Below are positions 1 through 8,083 of a stretch of 44,199 nucleotides of DNA, piece by piece; within the stretch, counting starts at the first letter, position 1; the number at the start of each line of letters is the position of its first letter. Made by a program: the position numbers and the translations under genes. The stretch lies in contig CAISYZ010000251.1 in assembly GCA_903889895.1 (NCBI GenBank), forward strand, positions 1 to 44,199, given 5' to 3'. This DNA comes from an uncultured Verrucomicrobia subdivision 3 bacterium (GTDB lineage Bacteria; Verrucomicrobiota; Verrucomicrobiia; Limisphaerales; UBA11358). Below the pieces are notes generated by a model that worked only from the letters and a program-made list of their open reading frames with translations, was not told the DNA's origin and did not search any database.

Positions 1-840
1 GGCGCGGTGGCCGTGCGTCCTGCCACCGTTGAAGAAATTGTGCCGTTGCTTGGCGCCAAGCCGGGTTCGCTCGGCGCGGTTAAAGGTTCTTTTCCAGAAG
101 ATACAAATTCCGATTCTGATCAATGGGCTCGTGATCTCATAAAAAGTGTGGGCAGAAAAATATTTGCTGACGAACGCCTTCGCGGCGCAAATGGAATGGT
201 AACAGGCGCAAACGAAGATGGTTTCCATTTTGAAAATGTTTCAATTGAGCGCGACATCATTGTTTCAGATTGGTTTGATTTGCGCACCGTTTCCGCCGGC
301 GAGCCGTGCGTGAAATGCGCCAAGCCGCTGAAGATACGCCGCGCGATTGAGGTGGGTCACGTCTTCAAGCTCGGCACGAAATACAGCGAGAAATTGAACG
401 CCACGTTCCTCGACGTGGACGGTTCGCGCAAGCCGAGCGTGATGGGCTGCTACGGCATCGGCGTCACGCGCACGTTGCAGGCGGTCATCGAGCAGGGGAA
501 CGACAAGGACGGCGTCGTCTGGCCGTTGAGCGTCGCACCCTATCAGGTGTGCATCACGCCGCTGGCAGTGACGCCGGACAGCCAGGCGATGCAGACGGCG
601 GAGAAATTTTACGCGGAGCTGACGGCGCGCGGCGTGGACGTGATTCTCGACGACCGCGACGAGCGGCCCGGCGTGAAGTTCAAGGACGCCGACCTCGTGG
701 GCTTTCCCATCCGCATTGCGCTCGGCGAAAAATCGCTGGCAAAGGGCGAAGTGGAAATCAAGCCGCGCACCGGCGCGATCCAGTTCATCAAGATTGAGGA
801 AGCCGTCGAGGCCGTGCTCAACTTGGTGAAAGCGGGCTAA
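1..840 (+). CDS. proS: Prolyl-tRNA synthetase, C-terminal part (cut by window edge)
   Basis: Charges tRNA-Pro with proline in the cytoplasm. The frame is open to base 1, so the N-terminal catalytic motifs lie outside the window; about 279 of the roughly 570 residues usual for bacterial ProS remain. Visible parts are the end of the inserted editing domain, the class II segment with the Cys pair CVKC followed by EVGHVFKLGTKYS, the motif 3 region GCYGIGVTR, and the C-terminal anticodon-binding domain starting near VAPYQVCITPL. The GTG at 7 is an internal codon, not a credible start. The gene ends convergently with the histidine kinase; the two stop codons overlap (TAA 838-840, TAG on the other strand at 837-839). 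Confidence 0.95.
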   Translation, partial: GAVAVRPATVEEIVPLLGAKPGSLGAVKGSFPEDTNSDSDQWARDLIKSVGRKIFADERLRGANGMVTGANEDGFHFENVSIERDIIVSDWFDLRTVSAGEPCVKCAKPLKIRRAIEVGHVFKLGTKYSEKLNATFLDVDGSRKPSVMGCYGIGVTRTLQAVIEQGNDKDGVVWPLSVAPYQVCITPLAVTPDSQAMQTAEKFYAELTARGVDVILDDRDERPGVKFKDADLVGFPIRIALGEKSLAKGEVEIKPRTGAIQFIKIEEAVEAVLNLVKAG

Positions 841-3221
841 TTCCCGTTCTGGTCCAGGCAATCGCGGACGATCTTGGTGAGTTCGGCGGTGCCGTAGGGC
901 TTTTGGATAAAGCTGGCGTTCGTGCGCTGAAGCACTTCCGGATTGACGTCATCGGAAGTGTAGCCGCTCATGAAGACGATTTTCACCTTGGGCGCTTCGG
1001 CCACTAGCCGTTCGGCGAGTTCCATGCCGGAGACGCCTTCGGGCATGACCATGTCCGTGAGCACCAAATCAATTTCGCCGGGATGCTGCTGCCAGACGAG
1101 CAACGCCTCGCGGCCGGAGCTGGCTTCGAGAATCCGGTAGCCGGCGTCCTTCAAAATCTCCCGCGCGAGTTCGCGCAGCATCTCCTCGTCCTCGACAATC
1201 AGCACACATTCGTGGCCGCCGGCGGCGGGCGCGGCGGCGGGCAATTCTTCGGCGGCGGCCTGCAATTTATTATCCGCGTTGGCCGGTAGATAAACGACGA
1301 AGGTCGAGCCGCAGCCGGGCTGGCTCAAGACTTCCACCCAGCCGTTGTGCTGGCGGGTGATGTTGAATACCGTGGCGAGGCCGAGGCCGGTGCCTTTGCC
1401 GACATCCTTGGTGGTGAAGAACGGCTCAAAAATCCGCGCGCGCGTGGCCGCGTCCATGCCGCTGCCGGTGTCGGTGACTTCGAGCTTCACGAAATGGCCG
1501 GGGCTGGATTCGGGATGCAACTCGGCGTGTTCGGGGCCGACGAAGGTTTCGGAAATTTCAATGATGAGCGTGCCGCCGTTGGGCATCGCGTCGCGGGCGT
1601 TGCTGGCGAGGTTCATCACCACCTGTTCGATCATGCTTTGATCGGCATGCACGAACGGCAGCACCGTCGGGCTTTTGAATTTGAGCTGGATGGTTTCGCC
1701 CACGAGGCGTTCCAGCATCTTGCTCGTGCTGCCGACGACTTCGCGCAGGTCGAGCAGCTTCGGCTGCATCACATTCTTGCGGCTCGTCAGCAGCAGCTGC
1801 CGCGTCAGCCGCGCCGCGCGGTCGCCGGCGGAATAAACTTGGGTGAGCGATTCCTTGGTTGCGGGCGGCAGTTGGTCGTCGTTGATCAGCTTGCTGGTGT
1901 GCCCCTGGATGATGGTCAGCATGTTGTTGAAATCATGCGCGATGCCGGCCGCGAACTGGCCGAACGTCTTCATCTTTTCCGATTGCAACAACTGCGCCTC
2001 CAGATTCAACCGCGCCGTGATGTCTTCGCCGTAGCCGTGCACCACGCGGCTGGCGGGCAGGGGATTGAACGACCAGCTGATGGTGTGCTGTCCGACCTTC
2101 GTGAGCACGCCGGTGCGCGGACGGTTAGTCGCCAGACAGTCGCTGACAATCTGCGGCAATTCCTCCGGCAGAATTTGGCGCGGGTCTTCCAGGTCGAAAG
2201 CGATGGCCAGCCGCTCGGCGGCGTCGTTGAAATAATTAACCGAGCCGTCGGCCGCGAGTTCCAGCGTGGCGTTGGGATTTTCCTTCACGAACGCCGCGAG
2301 CTTTTCCGTCTCGGCCTCGGCGCGAATGCGTTCGGTGGCCATGCCCACGACGTTGGCAATAGCGAGCAGAAACTGGATGTCGTCCGGCGAAAAATCCCGC
2401 TTGCGCGTGGAATGGACGGCGAGCACGCCGAAGGGCTTGTTGCGCGTGGGAATCGCCACCGCCGCGCCGCTGATCACGCCGAGCTCCGCCAGCAGCGGCG
2501 ACTTGGCGAAGATGGTTTCCTGGCTCCAATCGTTGACCACGGACACTTCGCCCGTTTCGGCGGTCCAGGTCATCTGCGGCTGTTTCGGCTGGGGAAAAGT
2601 GTTGTCGTCAATGACGCTCGGCATCAGCCCGTAAACCGCGAGCGGTTGCAGTTGCCCGTCCGGTAGCCGCTGGAACAGCATGGCGTATTCGACCGCGAAC
2701 ATTTCTGCCACGCGATAAACCGCCTGCTCGTAAAGGACCGAGAGATCGCGGTTCGTCAGCGCGCACTGGCCGACGGCGGCCACCGAGGTCTGCTGCATGG
2801 CGCGGTTGAGAAATTTCCGCTCGGCCTCGTCACGCTCCTTCTGGCGCTGCTGCAACACCGCCGCCATCTCGTCGAATTTTTGCGCGAGCAGGCCGATTTC
2901 GCCCTCGGCTTGTTTCAAGCCGGAGCGCGCCTCAAAATCGCCGACGGTCAGCCGCTGCACGGCGCGGATCAGCGCCTGCACCTGCCGCAGGATGAAATGT
3001 TCCCCGCCATACCACGCCGCGATGAGCGCGAGCACGCCGACGATGAAGCTTTCCCACGGCACGTTGGTTGCATAGTGCCGCAGCCATTCTGGAGCATAAC
3101 GCCAGAACCAGTCCTGGTTGACAATGTAGGTCAGGACCAGCGCCGGGGAAATCCAAAGAAAAACGCTCGCCACCAGCTGCATCCGCACGCTGGAGAATTT
3201 TTTGACGATTTTTGGAATCAT
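837..3221 (-). CDS. Membrane hybrid histidine kinase (HAMP-GAF-PAS-HisKA-HATPase-REC)
   Basis: Sensor kinase with a fused receiver, 794 residues from the chosen start. Order seen: membrane segments near 14-34 and 57-78 flanking a short periplasmic stretch, a HAMP-like linker near 79-130, a GAF-like domain near 150-300, a PAS-like domain near 305-405, phosphoacceptor H429 in GIAHDFNN, an ATPase domain with NLASNARDAMPNGG and GKGTGLGLA, and a C-terminal receiver (about 672-794) with phosphoacceptor D723 in LTDMVMP and the conserved Lys in QKPYG. An upstream GTG at 3308 would add 29 basic, non-conserved residues and overlap recO. The ATG at 3221 follows a good -35/-10 pair and is preferred. No partner regulator lies nearby, so the signal and output are unknown. 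Confidence 0.9.
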   Translation of the reverse strand: MIPKIVKKFSSVRMQLVASVFLWISPALVLTYIVNQDWFWRYAPEWLRHYATNVPWESFIVGVLALIAAWYGGEHFILRQVQALIRAVQRLTVGDFEARSGLKQAEGEIGLLAQKFDEMAAVLQQRQKERDEAERKFLNRAMQQTSVAAVGQCALTNRDLSVLYEQAVYRVAEMFAVEYAMLFQRLPDGQLQPLAVYGLMPSVIDDNTFPQPKQPQMTWTAETGEVSVVNDWSQETIFAKSPLLAELGVISGAAVAIPTRNKPFGVLAVHSTRKRDFSPDDIQFLLAIANVVGMATERIRAEAETEKLAAFVKENPNATLELAADGSVNYFNDAAERLAIAFDLEDPRQILPEELPQIVSDCLATNRPRTGVLTKVGQHTISWSFNPLPASRVVHGYGEDITARLNLEAQLLQSEKMKTFGQFAAGIAHDFNNMLTIIQGHTSKLINDDQLPPATKESLTQVYSAGDRAARLTRQLLLTSRKNVMQPKLLDLREVVGSTSKMLERLVGETIQLKFKSPTVLPFVHADQSMIEQVVMNLASNARDAMPNGGTLIIEISETFVGPEHAELHPESSPGHFVKLEVTDTGSGMDAATRARIFEPFFTTKDVGKGTGLGLATVFNITRQHNGWVEVLSQPGCGSTFVVYLPANADNKLQAAAEELPAAAPAAGGHECVLIVEDEEMLRELAREILKDAGYRILEASSGREALLVWQQHPGEIDLVLTDMVMPEGVSGMELAERLVAEAPKVKIVFMSGYTSDDVNPEVLQRTNASFIQKPYGTAELTKIVRDCLDQNGN

Positions 3222-3232
3222 CGGGCTGGGGA

Positions 3233-3260
3233 AGAATACAGTGCAACCATTCGACGGCAA
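3233..3260 (-). promoter_or_regulatory. Candidate promoter of the histidine kinase gene, very short leader
   Basis: Read on the minus strand: TTGCCG (3260-3255), 16 bases, TATTCT (3238-3233), then 11 bases to ATG at 3221. There is no Shine-Dalgarno sequence in the gap. The geometry matches the promoters of ilvD, the UvrD-like helicase, apgM and the GT2 gene in this window, which is the main reason to believe it. Confidence 0.5.
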
Positions 3261-3273
3261 AATTAAATATGTC

Positions 3274-3924
3274 TCAGCCGCCCGCCGCCAGCGCCGCCGC
3301 CCGGCCACGCGGCAGCCGTTCCAGATGGAATATCAAAAAGCCGTGGAGCCAGTCGCGCAGCTCGTCCACCTGCGCGGCGGACAATTTCAGGCGCGCGCTG
3401 CCGGTCATGCCGCCGTCCAGCATGGCGGCGACGATTTTCTTGGCGCCGGGCGTCAGCCGGGCGTCGGCGAAATCCGGTTCCAGCCCCAGTTCCCGCAGCA
3501 GCTTGAGTTCAAATGCGAAGATGTTTTGCGGCGCAGGATTTTCCGCGCATAGCAATTGAAGAAACTGCTGAACGAGTCGGTAAATCTCCGGCAGCGGCGT
3601 TTCCGTCTCCGTCGCCTGTTCGACGAACTGCGCCGCGTAAGCCGCCTGTTGCAATTTCGCGATGTCCTCGCGGATCGCGCCATGTGTCGCGTGCAACTTC
3701 ACTTCGCGGAGATTGTGCAAGTCCGAGCTGCGGCTGCGGCTGAAGGAAAAATCCCCTGCGTAAAACAAATCCAGCTTGCCCGCGAACGGCGATTTCGGCC
3801 GGCGCGCGCCCTTTGCCACGGTGGCGAGGCGACCCAATTCCGGCGTGAGCCAGTGGACGATGAGGCTGGTTTCCGTGAGCGGACGGGTGCGCAGAATCAG
3901 GCCGCTGGCGTTTTCGACCTTCAC
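3274..3924 (-). CDS. recO: DNA repair protein RecO
   Basis: RecFOR recombination mediator that helps load RecA on SSB-coated single-stranded DNA. 216 residues, slightly short for the family (about 230-250). The N-terminal OB fold is recognisable from GLILRTRPLTETSLIVHWLT and KGARRPKSPFAGKLDLF, followed by the helical C-terminal domain. The Cys zinc cluster found in some RecO proteins is not evident. It starts with GTG whose bases overlap the TGA stop of the DUF502 gene (GTGA, 3921-3924), indicating translational coupling. The order phoH, ybeY, membrane protein, recO resembles the phoH-ybeY-era-recO neighbourhood of many bacteria, here without era. Confidence 0.9.
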   Translation of the reverse strand: MKVENASGLILRTRPLTETSLIVHWLTPELGRLATVAKGARRPKSPFAGKLDLFYAGDFSFSRSRSSDLHNLREVKLHATHGAIREDIAKLQQAAYAAQFVEQATETETPLPEIYRLVQQFLQLLCAENPAPQNIFAFELKLLRELGLEPDFADARLTPGAKKIVAAMLDGGMTGSARLKLSAAQVDELRDWLHGFLIFHLERLPRGRAAALAAGG

Positions 3925-4568
3925 TTTTTCGGAAGCATTTCCGGCGCGATGGAGCCTAGGCTCACGATGTATTTGATGCCGTCGGCCACGCTCATGTCGA
4001 GCTTCGTCACCTTGTCTTCCGGCACCAGCACGAGAAAGCCGGAGGTCGGATTCGGCGTGGTCGGGATGAACACAGCGACGACTTTTTCGTTGGTCTTTTG
4101 CCGCACCTCGCCGTGCTGCTCGTTTGTGATGAAGCCGATGGAAAACATGCCTTCGCGCGGAAATTCGACGAGTGCGACGGTTTTAAATGAATTTTTATTG
4201 CCGGAAAATGCCTCGTTCACCTGCTTGATCGCGCCGTAAACCTTGTTCAACAACGGCACGCGCATGATGAGATTGTCCGTCCATTCAATCAGCCGCTTGC
4301 CAAAATAATAGCGCGCAATCAGGCCGACCACGGAAATCAGGAGCACCGCCAGCAGCAGCGCCGCGAGGCTCCAATACCAGAACATCGGGCCTTTTCCGTC
4401 ATCGTCGTGCGTGATGGTTTTCGGCAGGAAAAACAGCAGCAGGTCGGTCAGATTTGAGACGGTCTTGAAAACCCACATCACCGCCGCGATGGAGATGATC
4501 GCCGGCAGCGTCACGGCCAGGCCCGCCGCGAAGCTCGCCCGCCAGCGTGCGAAGATAGATTTTCTCAT
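3921..4568 (-). CDS. DUF502 family inner-membrane protein
   Basis: Conserved membrane protein of unknown function, 215 residues, the usual DUF502 size. Two hydrophobic segments are visible: AGLAVTLPAIISIAAVMWVF near residues 14-34 and a second near 64-88 (WSLAALLLAVLLISVVGLIA). A conserved soluble part follows with the family-typical VPLLNKVYGAIKQV, ALVEFPREGMFSIGF and VFIPTTPNPTSGFLVLVP. Its ATG overlaps the stop of ybeY (4565-4568) and its stop overlaps recO, so it sits inside a coupled operon. Family assignment is firm; no function can be read from the sequence. Confidence 0.88.
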   Translation of the reverse strand: MRKSIFARWRASFAAGLAVTLPAIISIAAVMWVFKTVSNLTDLLLFFLPKTITHDDDGKGPMFWYWSLAALLLAVLLISVVGLIARYYFGKRLIEWTDNLIMRVPLLNKVYGAIKQVNEAFSGNKNSFKTVALVEFPREGMFSIGFITNEQHGEVRQKTNEKVVAVFIPTTPNPTSGFLVLVPEDKVTKLDMSVADGIKYIVSLGSIAPEMLPKK

Positions 4569-5050
4569 GTCGCCATTTTAGCGGGGCGCGCCAGTTGCGC
4601 GAGTGCAAAGCGTTTGGCCAGCCGCCGCACTAGCCGGTTTTCTTCGCGTTTCATTCGGCGGCGCAAGGCCGGCTGTAAATCATCATAGCCAAGCAGGTGC
4701 AAAACGCCGTGAACGACATAACGCACTACTTCGGATTGCCAGCTTGATTGAAATTCCTTTGCCTGCTTCACCGCCATATCCACGCAGATGAACAACTCAC
4801 CCTGAATTTTCAATTTAAAATTTGAATTTTGAAATTCTGAATTCTTGTGGTCAAACGTGATGACGTCCGTCGAACCTTCATGTTGGAGAAACCGCAAGTT
4901 CACCCGCGCCATTTCCTTTGCGCCCACCAGATGGATGCCGAGTTCTGCCTCCGTGATTTTAAGTTCGGCAAAAAGGGCCGCCACGATTTGCTTCAAGAAG
5001 CGCGTGTTGAGCTTTTTCGTCCGCTGCCGGTTGGCGATAGCTAAATTCAT
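4565..5050 (-). CDS. ybeY: Endoribonuclease YbeY
   Basis: Putative zinc-dependent endoribonuclease for 16S rRNA maturation and ribosome quality control. 161 residues, normal length. The metal motif is H114-GVL-H118-LLGYD-D124, where most YbeY proteins have a third His; Asp at that place could still bind metal and I recall it in some Bacteroidota homologues. The RNA-binding core is present (VNLRFLQHEGSTDVITF). Residues about 69-83 (KNSEFQNSNFKLKIQ) form a low-complexity stretch encoded by an AT-rich repeat, placed in the naturally variable loop before GELFICVD. The start ATG overlaps the phoH stop. Confidence 0.92.
   Translation of the reverse strand: MNLAIANRQRTKKLNTRFLKQIVAALFAELKITEAELGIHLVGAKEMARVNLRFLQHEGSTDVITFDHKNSEFQNSNFKLKIQGELFICVDMAVKQAKEFQSSWQSEVVRYVVHGVLHLLGYDDLQPALRRRMKREENRLVRRLAKRFALAQLARPAKMAT
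4802..4846 (-). repeat. AT-rich repeat inserted in frame in ybeY
   Basis: Fifteen codons of AATTC/AAATT words (minus strand: CAGAATTTCAAAATTC and so on) inside a GC-rich gene. It encodes Asn/Lys/Phe/Gln-rich sequence in a variable loop. It resembles the tracts in the MidA-type gene and in the rplJ-rplL gap. Confidence 0.6.
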
Positions 5051-6018
5051 TCGGCTTCCGTCTTCGCCCGGCCACGATGTTCCTCGTAGGCGCCGATGAT
5101 GCGCTGCACCAGCGGGTGCCGCACCACGTCGCGCTTGGAAAATTCGATGATGGCGATGCCTTCCGTATGCTTCAGCGCGCGGTGCGCCTCGGCGAGGCCG
5201 GAATGCTTGTGCGGCGGCAGATCTATCTGCGTCTCGTCACCGGTGATGACTGCCTTCGAGCCGTGGCCGAGCCGCGTGAGAAACATCAGCATCTGCTCCG
5301 TGGTGGAATTCTGCGCCTCGTCCAAGATAATGAATGCGCCATTCAGCGTGCGCCCGCGCATGTAGGCGAGGGGAGCGATCTCAATGGTGCCGCGCTCCGT
5401 GTGCTTCGTTAATTCTTCCGCCGGCAGCATATCGTGCAACGCATCGTGCAGCGGACGGAGATACGGTGTGATTTTTTCGTAAAGGTCGCCGGGCAAAAAC
5501 CCCAGCGCCTCGCCGGCCTCGACGGCTGGGCGCGTCAAAATGATTCGCGACACCGTGCCTTCGCGCAACGCAGACAACGCCGTAGCCACCGCGAGATACG
5601 TTTTGCCCGTGCCTGCCGGACCAATGCCGAAGGTCACGTCGTGCTTACGGATGGCATCGAGATATTTTTTCTGGCCGACGGTCTTGGCAGTTACGCCGGC
5701 CTTGCGTTCGTGCGTCGTCACGCGGTCGCTGACCATGTCCTTAAGCGTGGTGCCGCCTTCGTTCTTCACGACGTTCAACGCGTGGAGATACTCGCGGTTT
5801 TTTACCGGCGAACCGGCTTTCAACAAACTTTCCAGAGACGCGAACAAATGCTTGGCGCGCTCGATGTCGGCGGCCGTGCCGTCCAGCTTTATCCAGCCCT
5901 CGCGTGACGTCGCCTTGACGCCCAGCTCGGTTTCGAGCAGCGTCAAGTTGCGCGGCTCATGGTTGTAAAGCTGCTGCGCAAACCGCGCGTTTTCGAAATG
6001 AAGGGTTTCAGTTGCCAC
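5047..6018 (-). CDS. phoH: PhoH family ATPase (YbeZ type)
   Basis: Cytoplasmic P-loop protein of the PhoH/YbeZ family, usually partnered with YbeY in RNA metabolism. 323 residues, typical. A KH-like N-terminal region (about 20-70) precedes the ATPase domain with Walker A GPAGTGKT at 133-140 and Walker B FIILDEAQN. Also visible are SRIILTRPAVEAGEALGFLPG and the sensor stretch AVITGDETQIDLP. The start codon is GTG. The gene overlaps ybeY by four bases, in keeping with the functional pairing. The upstream gap to the LacI gene carries a short repeat-like stretch but no convincing promoter. Confidence 0.93.
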   Translation of the reverse strand: MATETLHFENARFAQQLYNHEPRNLTLLETELGVKATSREGWIKLDGTAADIERAKHLFASLESLLKAGSPVKNREYLHALNVVKNEGGTTLKDMVSDRVTTHERKAGVTAKTVGQKKYLDAIRKHDVTFGIGPAGTGKTYLAVATALSALREGTVSRIILTRPAVEAGEALGFLPGDLYEKITPYLRPLHDALHDMLPAEELTKHTERGTIEIAPLAYMRGRTLNGAFIILDEAQNSTTEQMLMFLTRLGHGSKAVITGDETQIDLPPHKHSGLAEAHRALKHTEGIAIIEFSKRDVVRHPLVQRIIGAYEEHRGRAKTEAE

Positions 6019-6088
6019 AATTCAAAATGTAATTAACCGCAAACACAGTTATGAACCAGTGCCAATTCGTAAAATCTGTGGCAGTTTT

Positions 6089-7099
6089 TCAGCGCTTGGC
6101 TGGCGCGGTGCTCTTGCGTTCCACGAGTTCGGCGGCGAGGCGCTTCAACTGGTATTTCTCGCCCCGGATGATCTTCATCATGGTTTCCACCGCCGCCGTG
6201 CCCAGCCGGAACTTGGGCTGGCGCACGGTGGTCAGCGGCACACGATAATGTTCCGCTGTCAGGATGTTGCCAAAGCCGACGAGGGAAATGTCTTCGGGAA
6301 TCTTGATGCCCTGTTGCAGCAGCGTTTCCGCACAGCCGATGGCCACCAAATCGTTCACGGCCATGATGGCGGTGGGTTGGACACCTTCATTCAACAGCTG
6401 CAACGCGGCCTTGGTGCCGTCTTCGATGGTGCTGCCGGCCTGAAAGACCAGCTTGTCGTCCACCTCGAGGTTCACCTCGCGGAGCGCGCGCCGGAAACCT
6501 TCAAAGCGTTCGTGCGCCCACGGCGCGGAGGTCGGGCCGGTGAGGTAGGCAATTTTTTTGTGGCCGAGGCCCAGGAGATGTTTCGTAGCGGTGTAGCTGG
6601 CGACGAGTTCCTCGATTTCGATGGCCGGAAAAGTTTTGCAGAACGAGGCGGGTGCCCCGAGCAAGACGGTAGGCGTATTGCGCGCTATAATTTCTTGGTA
6701 GATGCGCGCCTCGGCCTCGAAGCGATACACCGGCGCGATGAACAGGCCGTCCACGCGGCGCGAAAGCAGGCGACGCAGGCAGGCGTCCTCGCGTTCGGGC
6801 TTGTTGTAGGTGTGGCAGAGCAGCAGGTCGTAGCCGAGTTCGTGCGCTCGTTCCTCGATGGCAAACACGATGCGCGCGTAAATGGGATTCGTCGTGGTCG
6901 GGATGACAAGGCCGAAGAGGCGCGAGGTCTTGGTGCGCAGCCCCTGCGCGCTGGAATCAGGCACATAGCCCATGTCCGTTGCGAGTTTCTTAATCTTGGC
7001 CTTGGTGGCGGCGGAAACGTCCGGCTCGTCGCGCAAGGCTTTCGAGACGGTCATCACGGAGACGCCGACGATTTGGGCAATGTCTTTTAAACGGACCAT
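6089..7099 (-). CDS. LacI-family transcriptional regulator
   Basis: DNA-binding regulator, 336 residues, full length. The N-terminal helix-turn-helix is classical (VRLKDIAQIVGVSVMTVSKAL), followed by the hinge and a periplasmic-binding-protein-like effector domain from about residue 60 (LFGLVIPTTTNPIYARIV). The C-terminal part has ISLVGFGNI and TTVRQPKFRLG, as is usual for carbohydrate-responsive members. It stands alone between phoH and nadK with no sugar-utilisation genes nearby, so its target and effector are unknown. An AT-rich repeated-word tract lies directly upstream at about 7103-7140. Confidence 0.92.
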   Translation of the reverse strand: MVRLKDIAQIVGVSVMTVSKALRDEPDVSAATKAKIKKLATDMGYVPDSSAQGLRTKTSRLFGLVIPTTTNPIYARIVFAIEERAHELGYDLLLCHTYNKPEREDACLRRLLSRRVDGLFIAPVYRFEAEARIYQEIIARNTPTVLLGAPASFCKTFPAIEIEELVASYTATKHLLGLGHKKIAYLTGPTSAPWAHERFEGFRRALREVNLEVDDKLVFQAGSTIEDGTKAALQLLNEGVQPTAIMAVNDLVAIGCAETLLQQGIKIPEDISLVGFGNILTAEHYRVPLTTVRQPKFRLGTAAVETMMKIIRGEKYQLKRLAAELVERKSTAPAKR

Positions 7100-7102
7100 T
7101 TT

Positions 7103-7195
7103 TAGAATGATGAATTTAGAATGCAGAATGCAGAATGAAAGAAAACTTCGCCGCCCGGTTTTGTTTCTGCATGCTTCATTCTGACTGCTTCCTTT
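7103..7195. repeat. GAATG-word repeat tract between LacI gene and nadK
   Basis: The gap contains GAATGATGAATTTAGAATG followed by CAGAATGCAGAATG, then about 30 bases later a similar tract on the opposite strand (TTCATTCTGAC). A related tract (CATTCTGACTTCTTCATT) lies at about 18802-18820 beside the RodZ-like gene. Its function is unknown; it looks like degenerate dispersed repeat sequence. Confidence 0.45.
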
Positions 7196-7198
7196 GGG

Positions 7199-8083
7199 TT
7201 AAAGATAGGTTCCGCGCCAATGCAGTTTGCGGCGCAAGGCTTCGAGGAACGAGCCGTGCGCCAGTTGCACGAGCCGCACCGTGCTGCGGCTGCGGCGGAT
7301 GGTGATCTCGTCGCCGTTCACCAGTTCGCCCGTGATCTGGCCATCGGTGTTCAGGAACGTCGCCGGCTCAGTCTTGATTGCCTTCACGCGGATGGTCGCG
7401 GACAGCGGCAAAATGATGGAGCGGTTCGAGAGCGCGTGTGGACAAATCGGCGTGAGGGCGAACACTTCCGCCGTCGGCAGCACAATTGCCCCACCAGCCG
7501 CGAGCGAATAGGCCGTGGAACCGGTCGGCGAACTGACAATCAGTCCGTCGCAACGGTAGCGCGTGATCGGCTCGCCGTTCACGCTCACGTCCAGCGCGAT
7601 GAGCCGCGAGGCCGCGCCACGGCTGATGACAATGTCGTTGAGCGCGGCCGCTTTGATGGCCTTGCCGTTGCCGCTGCCGGTCGCCTCAATGAGCGCGCGG
7701 GCTTCCAGCCGGTATTTTCCCGACCACAATAATTTCAAAGCGGTGGCGAGTTCGTCGGAGGGAACCGCCGTGAGAAAGCCGAGGCCGCCGAGGTTGACGC
7801 CGAGCATTGGCGTGCGCGCGCCGGCAATCTGCCGAGCGGTGTGCAGCATCGTGCCGTCACCGCCGAAAATGATGAGCAGGTCCACCGCGCCGGCGAGGGC
7901 CGCGGTGTCGGGCCGGATTTCGCATTTAAGGCCGGCGAACGCGGCGGTGATGGCGTCGCTAAACACTTCGCGGCCGGCACGGCGGAGGAGTCGCACGGCG
8001 GCGCGGAGGCTGGCGGCGGCGGCGGGTTTCTCCGCGTTGCCGACGAGGCCGATGCGTTGGAAATGGTCAGCGGACTTTTTCAA
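7199..8083 (-). CDS. nadK: NAD kinase
   Basis: Phosphorylates NAD to NADP. 294 residues, normal. Hallmarks are the GGDG motif at 74-77 (IIFGGDGTML) and the second family block CDGLIVSSPTGSTAYSLAAGG, with NGDEITI and NTDGQITG near the C-terminus. The start ATG at 8083 lies 17 bases inside the end of tlyA, so the two are probably translationally coupled. It is the last gene of the run pilT, pilT, pseudo-receiver, tlyA, nadK; a tlyA-nadK pairing is common in bacteria. Confidence 0.95.
   Translation of the reverse strand: MKKSADHFQRIGLVGNAEKPAAAASLRAAVRLLRRAGREVFSDAITAAFAGLKCEIRPDTAALAGAVDLLIIFGGDGTMLHTARQIAGARTPMLGVNLGGLGFLTAVPSDELATALKLLWSGKYRLEARALIEATGSGNGKAIKAAALNDIVISRGAASRLIALDVSVNGEPITRYRCDGLIVSSPTGSTAYSLAAGGAIVLPTAEVFALTPICPHALSNRSIILPLSATIRVKAIKTEPATFLNTDGQITGELVNGDEITIRRSRSTVRLVQLAHGSFLEALRRKLHWRGTYL

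Noticed and set aside
1347..2666. 439-codon open frame opposite the histidine kinase
   Set aside because: The product is His/Arg/Gly-rich with no domain, and the opposite strand encodes an obvious kinase. Long antisense frames are expected at this GC content.
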